Shown: positions 7,467 through 15,955 of the stretch, one piece after another
Layout of the letters: the number at the start of each line of letters is the position of its first letter
Position numbering within the stretch: position 1 is the stretch's first letter
Translations under genes and position numbers: made by a program
Source of the DNA: Firmicutes bacterium UBA5010
GTDB taxonomy: Bacteria; Bacillota; Clostridia; Tissierellales; Sedimentibacteraceae
Assembly: GCA_002396645.1 (NCBI GenBank)
Contig: DGYI01000047.1
Location: 75,081 to 105,397, forward strand
Length of the DNA: 30,317 nucleotides
Direction: 5' to 3'
Notes under the pieces: generated by a model
The model's database searches: none
What the model was told of the DNA's origin: nothing
Seen by the model: the letters and a program-made list of their open reading frames with translations, nothing else

Positions 7467-8960
7467 CTACTCCTGCCAGTTTTTTGCCCTGTCTACGGCT
7501 TTTTGCCAGCCTGCGTAAAGTGTTTCTCTTTTTTCCCGCGCTATTTGAGGTCTGAATTTTTTATCCAAACTCCATTTCTGAGCTATCTCACCCTTAGACT
7601 TCCAGAACCCTGTTGCTAGTCCTGCTAAACATGCCGCTCCTAAAGCGGTTGTTTCAGTCGTTTCAGGTCTGTCAACCTCCACTCCGAGTATATCGGATTG
7701 AAACTGCATTAAAAAATCATTTGCAGTTGCACCTCCGTCTACCTTCAAAGCTGTTAAATTCATTTCAGAGTCGGAAATCATAGCATTTATTACATCCTTC
7801 GTCTGATAAGCAATAGCTTCTAAAGCAGCACGTATTATGTGATTGATATTTGTGCCTCTGGTCAGTCCGATTAAAGTTCCTCTTGCATACATATCCCAGT
7901 GCGGAGCACCAAGACCTGCGAATGCCGGCACAAGATAAACGCCGCTTGTGTCGCTGACTTTTTTTGCAAAATATTCGCTGTCCGCAGCCTCATTTATTAT
8001 TTTAAGCTCATCTCTGAGCCACTGAATTACAGCTCCGCCCATAAATATCGAACCTTCCAGTGCATACTCAACCTTGTTGTCTATTCCCCAAGCAATAGTT
8101 GTTATCAAGCCATTTTTGGAATTCACGGGCTTTTCTCCTGTATTCATAAGCATAAAGCAGCCTGTTCCGTATGTATTTTTCACCATTCCCTCTTGAAAGC
8201 AGACCTGTCCGAACAAAGCCGCCTGCTGGTCTCCCGCGATACCGGCAATCGATATTTCTTTTCCTAATATACTCTCATCTGTGCTTCCATATACTTCGGA
8301 GGACTGCCTGACTTCCGGAAGCAGTGACGATGGTATACACAATTCTTTCAGTATTTTTTCATCCCATTTAAGCTCTCTTATATTGTATAACATAGTTCTT
8401 GATGCATTGGAGTAATCGGTAATATGAATTTTGCCTCCTGTAAGCTTCCAAACTATCCAAGTATCAATAGTTCCGAACAAAAGCTCTCCGTTGTCAGCCT
8501 TCTTTCTTGCACCTTCAATATTATCCAAAATCCATTTTATCTTGGTAGCGGAAAAATAAGCATCAACTACAAGTCCTGTAGTTTCTTTTATATATTCCTC
8601 CAAGCCTTTATGTATAAGTTCTTCACAAATATCCGCAGTTCTTCTGCATTGCCATACAATTGCATTATATACAGGTTCTCCTGTTTTTTTATCCCAGATA
8701 ACAGTTGTTTCCCTTTGATTTGTTATACCTATTGAATCTATTTCATCCAAAGAAATTTTAGTTTTATTTATAACGTCTCTGGCTACTTCCAATTGTGTAT
8801 TCCAAATCTCATTAGCATCATGCTCGACATATCCCGGCTTTGGATAAATTTGAGTAAATTCTTTTTGTGATACTCCTATAACAGAAGCATTTTTATCAAA
8901 TATAATTGCACGAGAGCTTGTAGTGCCCTGATCAAGAGCCAAAATATACTTTTTATTCAT
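7467..8960 (-). CDS. glpK: Glycerol kinase
   Basis: Phosphorylates glycerol to glycerol-3-phosphate with ATP. FGGY-kinase features: ALDQGTTSSRAI at the N-terminus, the conserved GIAGDQQAALFGQ, TYGTGCFMLMNTG, and VDGGATANDFLMQFQSD near the C-terminus. Start at the ATG of MNKKYILALDQ (8960); AGGAGG lies about 12-13 nt upstream, rather far, but no better in-frame start exists. 497 aa, standard. No glpF or glpD is adjacent. In enterococcal and Bacillus GlpK a His in the stretch after SSEVYG is phosphorylated by HPr; here that stretch (VYGSTDESILGKE) has no His, so PTS activation by that route is unlikely. Confidence 0.96.
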   Translation of the reverse strand: MNKKYILALDQGTTSSRAIIFDKNASVIGVSQKEFTQIYPKPGYVEHDANEIWNTQLEVARDVINKTKISLDEIDSIGITNQRETTVIWDKKTGEPVYNAIVWQCRRTADICEELIHKGLEEYIKETTGLVVDAYFSATKIKWILDNIEGARKKADNGELLFGTIDTWIVWKLTGGKIHITDYSNASRTMLYNIRELKWDEKILKELCIPSSLLPEVRQSSEVYGSTDESILGKEISIAGIAGDQQAALFGQVCFQEGMVKNTYGTGCFMLMNTGEKPVNSKNGLITTIAWGIDNKVEYALEGSIFMGGAVIQWLRDELKIINEAADSEYFAKKVSDTSGVYLVPAFAGLGAPHWDMYARGTLIGLTRGTNINHIIRAALEAIAYQTKDVINAMISDSEMNLTALKVDGGATANDFLMQFQSDILGVEVDRPETTETTALGAACLAGLATGFWKSKGEIAQKWSLDKKFRPQIAREKRETLYAGWQKAVDRAKNWQE

Positions 8961-9105
8961 AATAACCCACGTTCCTCCTTTTCGTGCTGACTCCAAACTA
9001 TAAATTTATTCTATCATAAAGCTAAATAATTTTAAAGATGATAAAATAATATTTATAAAGATTAAAGGAGCTTTTTGGTATTTTCTTAAATGAAACTTAT
9101 TATTC

Positions 9106-9134
9106 TTTACTAATTCAGCTATTTATGATATAAT
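9106..9134 (+). promoter_or_regulatory. Promoter of greA, extended -10 type
   Basis: TTTACT (9106-9111), 17-bp spacer, TATAAT (9129-9134) preceded by TGA, giving the extended TGnTATAAT element. Confidence 0.7.
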
Positions 9135-9186
9135 GTACAAATTAACTATAATAATATAGAAACATATATATGTACGGGGTGAATTT

Positions 9187-9669
9187 ATGAATATTAACAA
9201 AGACCAAATACTAATAACTGAAGAAGAATACAAGCAGTTGACAGATGAGTTGGAATTCAGGAAAGTTACTAAAAGAAAAGAAATAGCCGAAAAAATAAAG
9301 GTTGCCTTGGGATTTGGTGATTTAAGTGAAAATGCAGAATATTCCGAAGCTAAAGATGAGCAAAATCTCAACGAGTCTAAAATAATAATTCTTGAAGACA
9401 AATTAAAAAGAGTAAAAATTGTAACTCCGGATCATTCTGTAAAGGATATTATACAAATGGGCTCAACTGTTAAAATTTATGATATAGAATTTGAAGAAAC
9501 ACTTGAGTATCAGATAGTAGGTCCTATAGGTGCCGATCCTTTCTTAGGTAAAATTTCTTTAGAATCTCCATTAGGAAAAGCATTGCTTGACAAAAAAGTT
9601 GATGACGTAGTAGAAGTTACTTCTCCAAACGGTGACATCATAAAATATAAAGTTTTGGAAATAATGTAA
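9187..9669 (+). CDS. greA: Transcription elongation factor GreA
   Basis: Binds the RNA polymerase secondary channel and stimulates cleavage of backtracked transcripts. The N-terminal coiled coil carries the acidic tip GDLSENAEYSEAKDEQ (about residues 44-59), typical of GreA; the C-terminal FKBP-like domain has VGPIGADPFLGKISLESPLGKALL and ends in VTSPNGDIIKYKVLEI. 160 aa, normal. ATG start with GGGGTGA upstream. A single-gene transcript: a good promoter precedes it and a strong terminator follows within 10 bp. Confidence 0.97.
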   Translation: MNINKDQILITEEEYKQLTDELEFRKVTKRKEIAEKIKVALGFGDLSENAEYSEAKDEQNLNESKIIILEDKLKRVKIVTPDHSVKDIIQMGSTVKIYDIEFEETLEYQIVGPIGADPFLGKISLESPLGKALLDKKVDDVVEVTSPNGDIIKYKVLEIM

Positions 9670-9678
9670 AAATCAAAA

Positions 9679-9707
9679 AGCTGTTGCATCCTTGCAACAG
9701 CTTTTTT
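9679..9707. terminator. Terminator after greA, usable in both directions
   Basis: AGCTGTTGCA (9679-9688) pairs with TGCAACAGCT (9693-9702), loop TCCT, followed by a T6 tract; an A-run on the 5' side gives a T-tract for the opposite strand, where the desulfoferrodoxin gene ends. Confidence 0.9.
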
Positions 9708-9764
9708 AGTGTACCCATATAGGGCTCATTATTATTTTTTATTGTTATATCAATTTGCGATATA

Positions 9765-10148
9765 TTATAATTCAGTTTTCCACAATCCGTGTAAATTACA
9801 ATATGCATAAACTGCAATAGGCTCGTCATCTTCTGTAAGAGCAAATGACATTTCAGGCTGACTGTCAACTTTTAACAGCTTTCTTTGAATACCGTTGATT
9901 GTCTCTAAGTAAATCCACTCGATATTGTGTTCTTGTACCATTGGATGTGCAACACTTCCAACCTTTACATTAACTATGCGATCCTTTACTTCAACTACCG
10001 GCAAGTGTTTTTCAACTGAAGCTTCAACTGTATTTGCTACTAATTCTGTCATTTCCTTACCACAACAGACAACGGAAGCCCCTGAGCTTTTAACCATTTC
10101 TATCATATTACCGCAATGCTCACATATAAAAAACCTATTTTTAATCAT
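9765..10148 (-). CDS. dfx: Desulfoferrodoxin (superoxide reductase, two iron centres)
   Basis: Reduces superoxide to hydrogen peroxide without making O2, a defence typical of anaerobes. The N-terminal desulforedoxin domain has CEHC (about residues 9-12) and VVCC (about 28-29) for the Fe(Cys)4 centre. The C-terminal domain holds the active Fe(His)4Cys site: EKHLPVVE, VAHPM, EHNIEWIYLE and YCNLHGLW with its Cys and His. The catalytic Glu-Lys pair is visible in EKHLP. Start at 10148 with GGAGGG 10 nt upstream; an ATG six codons earlier overlaps that SD and is rejected. 127 aa, normal. Its neighbour upstream is a ferredoxin-like gene, a plausible electron-transfer partner. Confidence 0.95.
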   Translation of the reverse strand: MIKNRFFICEHCGNMIEMVKSSGASVVCCGKEMTELVANTVEASVEKHLPVVEVKDRIVNVKVGSVAHPMVQEHNIEWIYLETINGIQRKLLKVDSQPEMSFALTEDDEPIAVYAYCNLHGLWKTEL

Positions 10149-10202
10149 AACTTTAGTACCCTCCAATTACTTAATAAATTTGCTTACATAGAATATACCC
10201 AT

Positions 10203-10231
10203 ATTATACTACAATAAACAAATAAAATCAT
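10203..10231 (-). promoter_or_regulatory. Candidate promoter for desulfoferrodoxin
   Basis: On the minus strand TATAAT (10208-10203) lies 17 bp from a weak ATGATT -35. It lies in the 113-bp gap between the ferredoxin-like gene and dfx. Confidence 0.45.
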
Positions 10232-10261
10232 TAACAATACTAAATATTATTTAAAATATTA

Positions 10262-10993
10262 TTATATAATTCTTCCGTCGGTAGAAATAGTTACTACCTG
10301 CCACTGAATAATTTTACCGCTGTTTCTTAATGCTTCAACAACAGCATTTACTATGCCGCCGCAGCATGGTACCTGCATTCTTACTACTGTAATGCTGTTA
10401 ATATTATTATTTTTAATAATTTGAGTAAGTTTATCGGCATAATTTCCCTCATCCAGCTTAGGACAGCCTATTAAAGTTACTTTATTCTTCATAAATTTAT
10501 TATGAAAATTTGCATATGAATATGCAGTACAATCTGCAGCTATCAACAAATCTGCATTATCAAAATATTCTGCATTTGTCGGCACAAGCTTAATTTGAAC
10601 AGGCCATTGCATAAGATTAGATTCCATTTCACGACTTTCTTCTGTCTTTGCAGTTTCTTCACTTCTTACAGATTCATTTTCCCTTTTAATACTTCTTGCC
10701 TGTGAGCCGGGACATCCGCATGGTTGTTTTTTTGCTTCTTCTTCCATACTTTTCTTAAGAGCCATATTTCTCTTAACTTCTGCCTCATTGTATTCCAAAG
10801 CTTCTCTTTCCTCAAAACTTATGGCATTAGTAGGACATGCAGGCAAGCAATCTCCCAGACCATCACAGTAATCATCTCTTAATAATGTTGCTTTTCCGTT
10901 AACCATTCCTATTGCCCCTTCATGACAAGCCTTAACACATAGTTCACATCCGTTACATTTTTGTTCATCTATTTTTATTATTCTTCTTTTCAT
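10262..10993 (-). CDS. Two-cluster 4Fe-4S ferredoxin with an extra cysteine-rich C-terminal domain
   Basis: Soluble electron carrier or redox protein of 243 aa. The N-terminal part has two 4Fe-4S motifs: CNGCELCVKAC (about residues 13-23) and the less usual YCDGLGDCLPACP (about 42-54). A linker follows, with CGCPGS (about 92-97) and a charged, low-complexity run of Glu/Lys/Arg/Ser. The C-terminal domain (about 130-243) carries further conserved-looking cysteines in AADCTAY, IGCPKLDE and VPCCGG. Proteins of this build are common in clostridia but I know no proven function. GGAGG precedes the ATG. It lies upstream of desulfoferrodoxin in the same direction, hinting at a role in oxygen or redox stress. 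Confidence 0.8.
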   Translation of the reverse strand: MKRRIIKIDEQKCNGCELCVKACHEGAIGMVNGKATLLRDDYCDGLGDCLPACPTNAISFEEREALEYNEAEVKRNMALKKSMEEEAKKQPCGCPGSQARSIKRENESVRSEETAKTEESREMESNLMQWPVQIKLVPTNAEYFDNADLLIAADCTAYSYANFHNKFMKNKVTLIGCPKLDEGNYADKLTQIIKNNNINSITVVRMQVPCCGGIVNAVVEALRNSGKIIQWQVVTISTDGRII

Positions 10994-11103
10994 AATTATC
11001 CTCCAAAATATTTTTTATCTTAAGCTAATAATAATACATATCAAAAATAGTTTCGGTTGTTTTTACAACAAAATAAATTCTTTTAAAATAAAAAATAATA
11101 GAT

Positions 11104-11132
11104 TTGAAATAATATTCATTATATGATAATAT
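11104..11132 (+). promoter_or_regulatory. Candidate promoter of the DEAD-box helicase gene
   Basis: TTGAAA (11104-11109), 17-bp spacer, TAATAT (11127-11132); GATAAT two bases upstream is an alternative -10. Confidence 0.5.
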
Positions 11133-11162
11133 TAGCTGATAAAAATATAAAGGATAATGAAT

Positions 11163-12269
11163 ATGAATTTTAAAGAATTAGGAATAAGTGAAGCTTTGAT
11201 AAATGTACTTAAGAAAAACGGAATTTCAAGTCCGACACCTATACAGGAAGAATGTATTGAATTGATAAAAGAAGGTAAGGACGTAATAGCCGAGGCTCAA
11301 ACGGGAACAGGAAAAACGCTGGCATTTTTATTGCCTATTTTTGAGAATATATCAACAAACGACAACGAAATACAAGCGTTAATTATTACCCCTACAAGAG
11401 AGCTGGCAATACAAATTACAGATGAAGCCAAAAAACTCAGCTTAGCAAAAAATGTTAATATATTGGCTGCTTACGGCGGAAAAGATGTATCCTCGCAGAT
11501 CAAAAAGCTAAACAAAAATATACAGATTCTGATAGCTACTCCGGGACGGCTTTTAGATCATTTAAGCAGAGAAAGCATTAATTTGAGCAAATTAAAAACT
11601 TTGGTGATTGATGAGGCTGACCAAATGCTGCTTATGGGATTTAAAAATGAGGTTGAAAGCATAGTAAAACATTGCTCCAAGAGCAGGCAGACGCTTTGTT
11701 TTTCGGCAACCTTAAATTCAGAGGTCAAAAAACTTGCATATAGATATACTTTAAACCCGATTAATGTATCCATAAAAAAAGAAACCATAACCTTAGATAC
11801 AATTAAGCAAGAACTTGTAATCACAACCGACAGGCATAAACAGGAGGCTTTGTGCAAGGTTTTAGATGAAGATAATCCTTTTATGGCTATAATATTTTGC
11901 AGAACTAAAGTCAGAGTTGATAAGCTGGAAGAAGATTTGTCTATTAAGGGCTATAATTGCGAAAAAATCCACAGCGATATTCCTCAGTCCAAGCGTGAAA
12001 GAATTATGAAATCATTTAGAAAGTCCGACTTACAGTACCTTATAGCAACTGATGTTGCTGCCAGAGGACTTGACATTTCGGGTGTTGACTACATATATAA
12101 CTATGACATTCCGGAAAATGCGCAAAGCTATATTCACCGTATAGGAAGAACAGGCAGAGCCGGTCAAAGCGGCTATACCTGTATGTTTGCTGCCCCGAAA
12201 GATATGAAAACCTTAGAAGAAATACAAGAAGGGATAGAATACAAAATCCCGATTAGAGAAATAAAATAA
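11163..12269 (+). CDS. DEAD-box ATP-dependent RNA helicase, minimal core
   Basis: Unwinds RNA, probably in ribosome assembly, mRNA turnover or cold adaptation. All core motifs are present in order: TPIQEE (Q motif), AQTGTGKT (Walker A), PTRELAIQ, TPGRLLDH, VIDEADQM (the DEAD box reads DEAD), FSAT, IIFCRTK, IATDVAARGLDISG and HRIGRTGRAG. The protein stops soon after motif VI at 368 aa and has no basic tail or C-terminal RNA-binding domain such as those of CshA or DbpA. Two ATGs occur six bases apart; the second (11163) is better spaced from AAAGGA. Single-gene transcript ended by the hairpin at 12268. Confidence 0.93.
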   Translation: MNFKELGISEALINVLKKNGISSPTPIQEECIELIKEGKDVIAEAQTGTGKTLAFLLPIFENISTNDNEIQALIITPTRELAIQITDEAKKLSLAKNVNILAAYGGKDVSSQIKKLNKNIQILIATPGRLLDHLSRESINLSKLKTLVIDEADQMLLMGFKNEVESIVKHCSKSRQTLCFSATLNSEVKKLAYRYTLNPINVSIKKETITLDTIKQELVITTDRHKQEALCKVLDEDNPFMAIIFCRTKVRVDKLEEDLSIKGYNCEKIHSDIPQSKRERIMKSFRKSDLQYLIATDVAARGLDISGVDYIYNYDIPENAQSYIHRIGRTGRAGQSGYTCMFAAPKDMKTLEEIQEGIEYKIPIREIK

Positions 12270-12290
12270 AAGCGAGCTTAGCTCGCTTTT
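12268..12290. terminator. Bidirectional terminator between the helicase gene and tldE
   Basis: AAAAGCGAGC pairs with GCTCGCTTTT around a TTA loop; symmetrical, with T-runs in both directions between convergent genes. Confidence 0.9.
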
Positions 12291-12293
12291 ATT

Positions 12294-13592
12294 CTATTTT
12301 CCCGATATAATTACTTTGTCAAATGCCATATATGGCAATACAGTAGAACCTTCCTGAACAGTTTCCTTTGATATAGCTACCAAGTTGTTTAATAACTCAG
12401 CTAAATTACCGTTTATCATTGTTTCATTTACAGCACCTGCTATTTTCCCGTCCTCAACTAAAAAACTATTTTTAGCAACTCCAGAAAAATCACCGTTTAT
12501 ACTTGGCTCTCCGCCGGAAAAACGTCCGACAATTATACCTTTCTTAATTCCCTTTATAATATCATCAACAGGAGTATCTCCACCCTCAATAACAAGTGAA
12601 TATGAAGAGTTTTTAGCACGCTTATATCCTGTTTTATTTGCTACATAAAGCGGAATGGCAAAGTTTTTAAGAACTCCATCCTTTATAAAGTCAAAGTTTT
12701 CTGAGATAAACCCATCTTCGGTAAATCTCTCCGAGCATACTATTCTTTCATCCAAAGGATTGAAAGAAATTGTTATTCTCTCATCAGCCACTTTTTCATC
12801 TATTTTATCTTTCCAAATACTTGTACCGTTAAGTATTACCGAACTGGCGGCAAAATTGGAGATAATAGAATACATAATTGACATTAAACAGCTTGGAGTT
12901 AATACTGCAACTCCTTCAAACTTGCCTGTTAAAGGCACAGTATTAAGCTGATTTTCAACATCTGTCAAGTCCTTTTCTATTGATCCCATTTCTATAAATG
13001 GTTTATCTAAATTATCTGTACTGACATCAGTTCCAAAAAATGATGTCACCTTTTCCCCCTCATGACCTGAGAACATCAAGCTAACTGCATATTTTCCTGA
13101 AATAAGCTCGTACTCCGTATTGTTTGTATCAAGATATATGTCATTTTGCTTTACATGTGCTATAATCATTTGCTCTATGATAATAAGCGGATGTCGTCTT
13201 TTTATATCCTCCAAAAGCTCTTTTGTTCTTTCAAATAATCGTTCAATATCAGGGTCAGGAGATCCTTCGGTGAAAAGTCTGTTTTCTTGCTTAGGTGCTA
13301 TATCCCAAGCCTCATCAGGGCTGCCTGAATCTGTTACATTTATGCAGTTTTTCACAGCTTCTGTTACAGCTTCATCATCAAAACGATTGACAGCTATAGT
13401 TCCTTTTTTACTATCCTTATATGCAGTAATAGAAATCTCATTATCATAAAGCGTTCTAAAAAGCGAAAACTCACCGCTGTCTACATTAAATTCATTAGTT
13501 TCTTTAGAGCTTACAATACACTTGCCCTTATCAGCGCCCTCTTTAACTAAATGTTCTATAGTTTTATTGGCTATTAATTTTAAGTTTTCCAT
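12294..13592 (-). CDS. tldE: TldE/PmbA-type subunit of the TldD/TldE peptidase
   Basis: Non-catalytic partner of TldD in a heterodimeric metallopeptidase that digests unfolded peptides; in enterobacteria it matures microcin B17 and degrades CcdA. 432 aa with PmbA-type features: GTSIWKDKIDEKVADERITI, then DERIVCSERFTEDG, FIKDGVLKNFAIPLYVANKTG, GDFSGVAKNSFLVEDGKI and a final LLNNLVAISKETVQEGST. The HExxxH motif of the catalytic subunit is absent, as expected. It begins three bases after the tldD stop, and its SD (AGGAGG) overlaps the last tldD codons, so translation is coupled. Confidence 0.92.
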   Translation of the reverse strand: MENLKLIANKTIEHLVKEGADKGKCIVSSKETNEFNVDSGEFSLFRTLYDNEISITAYKDSKKGTIAVNRFDDEAVTEAVKNCINVTDSGSPDEAWDIAPKQENRLFTEGSPDPDIERLFERTKELLEDIKRRHPLIIIEQMIIAHVKQNDIYLDTNNTEYELISGKYAVSLMFSGHEGEKVTSFFGTDVSTDNLDKPFIEMGSIEKDLTDVENQLNTVPLTGKFEGVAVLTPSCLMSIMYSIISNFAASSVILNGTSIWKDKIDEKVADERITISFNPLDERIVCSERFTEDGFISENFDFIKDGVLKNFAIPLYVANKTGYKRAKNSSYSLVIEGGDTPVDDIIKGIKKGIIVGRFSGGEPSINGDFSGVAKNSFLVEDGKIAGAVNETMINGNLAELLNNLVAISKETVQEGSTVLPYMAFDKVIISGK

Positions 13593-13595
13593 AAA

Positions 13596-14981
13596 TTATC
13601 TGCCTCCTATCATAACTTTACAACGCAAAGCCGGACCGCCCATACCGGTAGGCATCGGCTGCTTTTTGCCGCAGAAACCTGAACTTGACCAAACCATAGT
13701 ATCAGAAACCATATCAACAGTTTTAAGCATTTCAAAAGCCACACCTGATATTGTTGTATTAAGTATAGCTCTGCCAAGCTTGCCATTCTTAATTTCATAT
13801 CCCATATCCACGCCAAACATGAATTCACCCGTAGTATCTGCCTGCCCATTGCCTGTAGATACAAAATAATATCCATCATCTACAGAAGCTATTATATCCT
13901 CCAGCCTATCCTTGCCCGGCAATATTGCGGTATTTCTCATTCTGATTAAAGGCTCGTCCGAGAATGTATAAGCTCTCGCGTTTCCTTTTGGTTTCATGTT
14001 AAAGTGATTTGCAGTTTCTCTGCTATTCATATATTCTGTTAAAATACCGTCTTTAATAATTACCGCATCCTCTGCCGGAGTTCCCTCATCATCTAAATAG
14101 ACGGGAAGAGGAGCTCTTTCACCAAGTGCTGTATGTGCAAAGTCAACCAAAGTAACTAAGTCCGATGCAACTCGTTTATTAAGATTGTGAGCCGCAACAG
14201 AGCCGCCAAGAACTATATCTGCCTCTACAGTATGTCCTACAGCTTCATGTGCAAGCATGCCTGCTAAGTCACTTCCAAGTATAACGGTTTTATATCCGGC
14301 ATCTGCATATATACCTTCTCTTTTTTGCATAAGCTGCTCATACAAATTATCTATTTGCGAGAAAAGTGCACAAGGGTCATTAAAATTATTCTCAAAAGAG
14401 CCAAACCCGCCTATAGCTTTAAATAATTCAATAGGTTCTCCCGATACTGTTTCGGAATTTAGTGTAACATACACATAGCAACGCGGTATTTCAGTATGTC
14501 CATCATAGCCATCTGAAGTACATAGCAATTTTTCCATAGAGTCCTCTGTATATAAAACTCTGCGGCTTTTTAAATCAGGGTATTTTTTTACAATATAATT
14601 GTCAATTTCTTTTATGTATTCTATGTATATTTTTTGCTCATTTTCTTTAATAATGCTGTCCATTTTACAATTGCCATAAGGTATTGCACCAAACATGCTT
14701 TTGCCCTTGTTGACATGCTTATCCATAAATAATGCATTATCATTAGCGGCTTTAAGCACTAATTCAATAGCGCGATCATTGTATTCGGCCATAGAAGAAA
14801 AACCATATACTCCATTTTTATAAACTCTGGCTGATATGCCTGAAGTTTCACTGCGCGTATTAGTTAAAAGATTTCCTGCTAACAGGATTACTCTTCTATT
14901 TCTGTTTACTTGTGCTCTTAATTCAGTGTGCATGCCATCATTAAAGAGATTTTTTTTACTACTAATTAAATCATGTAACAT
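13596..14981 (-). CDS. tldD: TldD, catalytic subunit of the TldD/TldE metallopeptidase
   Basis: Zinc peptidase subunit (family U62). The metal site HEAVGHTVEAD (about residues 241-251) is present, followed by GGSVAAHNLNKR, DDEGTPAEDAVIIKDGILTEYMNSR, and the C-terminal SSGFCGKKQPMPTGMGGP, where a Cys usually acts as third ligand. 461 aa, normal. ATG start with AGGGAGG six bases upstream. It forms a two-gene operon with tldE, preceded by an extended -10 promoter and a 5'-end hairpin. No peptide-precursor gene is obvious beside it. Confidence 0.94.
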   Translation of the reverse strand: MLHDLISSKKNLFNDGMHTELRAQVNRNRRVILLAGNLLTNTRSETSGISARVYKNGVYGFSSMAEYNDRAIELVLKAANDNALFMDKHVNKGKSMFGAIPYGNCKMDSIIKENEQKIYIEYIKEIDNYIVKKYPDLKSRRVLYTEDSMEKLLCTSDGYDGHTEIPRCYVYVTLNSETVSGEPIELFKAIGGFGSFENNFNDPCALFSQIDNLYEQLMQKREGIYADAGYKTVILGSDLAGMLAHEAVGHTVEADIVLGGSVAAHNLNKRVASDLVTLVDFAHTALGERAPLPVYLDDEGTPAEDAVIIKDGILTEYMNSRETANHFNMKPKGNARAYTFSDEPLIRMRNTAILPGKDRLEDIIASVDDGYYFVSTGNGQADTTGEFMFGVDMGYEIKNGKLGRAILNTTISGVAFEMLKTVDMVSDTMVWSSSGFCGKKQPMPTGMGGPALRCKVMIGGR

Positions 14982-15008
14982 TTAATACCTCCCTAAGTTA
15001 ATTTCATT

Positions 15009-15045
15009 TGCAGGAAAAGCATTTCCCTGCAGTTTGATTATAGCA
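15009..15045 (-). promoter_or_regulatory. Extended -10 promoter of tldD with a hairpin at the transcript 5' end
   Basis: Minus strand TGCTATAAT (15045-15037) is an extended -10; no good -35 is seen. Transcription should begin near 15030, exactly where TGCAGGGAAA begins to pair with TTTCCTGCA (hairpin 15031-15009). The mRNA would start in a stem-loop. Confidence 0.5.
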
Positions 15046-15097
15046 CTTTTTCAAGAAAAGCAAAAGGAGAATTTTAACAAAGCAACTCTTTAAAAAT

Positions 15098-15943
15098 TTA
15101 GACAATTTCAGCTCTTCCTCCAACCTTTACCGCCTTATCATCAACATAAACAAAAATTTGGCTTAGTTCATTCATCGCCTCTCCTTGCAAGACATCAAAA
15201 TATCCGCTTCGTATATCCTCTTTATGCAATAAAGCCCCCAAAGCTCCATTAGAAGTTCCGGTTGCACATTCTTCATTTATCCCTACAAGAGGAGCAAAAT
15301 TTCTTGCGTATATTTGCCCTTTATCTATAGTATAAACATGATATCCTATAGCGTCATTTTCCTTTGAAACATCGGCTATCAAATCAAATTTAGGAACTAT
15401 TTCATTTAAAGTTTTTCTGTCTCTTACAGGAATAAGTATATCCTTAAGTCCGGTAAAAACTATTGCCGGTTTGATTTCATGCTCTGACAAGGCTATTGAA
15501 GATATATCTATACCAAGCGATTCAGAAAGCTTTGCTTTTTTTGAATCCTCAATATATCCGTAAAATTTAGGATCTGCCTGATGCATTAATACACTTTCCA
15601 CTTCATCCTTATCAAAATTAATCTCTATTTCAAGCTTTCCAGCCTTTGTATTTTGATACAGCCTAATCTTTTCTTTTTTATTTTCTGTCAGCTTTTCTCC
15701 TACATAATAAAATGCGGCAATAGTGGCATGCCCACACAAGTCCACCTCACATATGGGAGTAAAAAATCTTACATCATAATTTTCTTCATCAATCTTTCTT
15801 AAAAAAGCTGTTTCCGAAAGACCTACCTTTGCAGCAATTTCTTGCATTTGTTCATCACCCATATTCTCATCCGATACTACAAGTCCGGCTCCGTTGCCTC
15901 CGCTTCCCTTATATGTGAAAGATTTTAAAATTATTATATCCAT
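15098..15943 (-). CDS. PhzF-family isomerase/epimerase
   Basis: Two-lobed, diaminopimelate-epimerase-like fold used for isomerisation of small metabolites; most genomic members have no known substrate. Seen: DIIILKSFTYKGSGGNGAG at the N-terminus (usual D-x-F, GNxAG), catalytic Glu in LSETAF (about residue 45), RFFTPICEVDLCGHATIA (about 59-76), and EECATGTSNGALGALL in the second lobe. 281 aa, normal. It starts 12 bp after hemW with AGAGGA upstream, so it is probably the last gene of a hemW-phzF unit. The first glycine-rich segment reads GGNGAG rather than GNPAG. A phenazine role is not implied, since no other phz genes are present. Confidence 0.9.
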   Translation of the reverse strand: MDIIILKSFTYKGSGGNGAGLVVSDENMGDEQMQEIAAKVGLSETAFLRKIDEENYDVRFFTPICEVDLCGHATIAAFYYVGEKLTENKKEKIRLYQNTKAGKLEIEINFDKDEVESVLMHQADPKFYGYIEDSKKAKLSESLGIDISSIALSEHEIKPAIVFTGLKDILIPVRDRKTLNEIVPKFDLIADVSKENDAIGYHVYTIDKGQIYARNFAPLVGINEECATGTSNGALGALLHKEDIRSGYFDVLQGEAMNELSQIFVYVDDKAVKVGGRAEIV

Positions 15944-15955
15944 ACAAAATTCCTC

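Noticed and set aside
15098..15943. Phenazine biosynthesis gene
   Set aside because: PhzF-family similarity only; no other phenazine genes are present.
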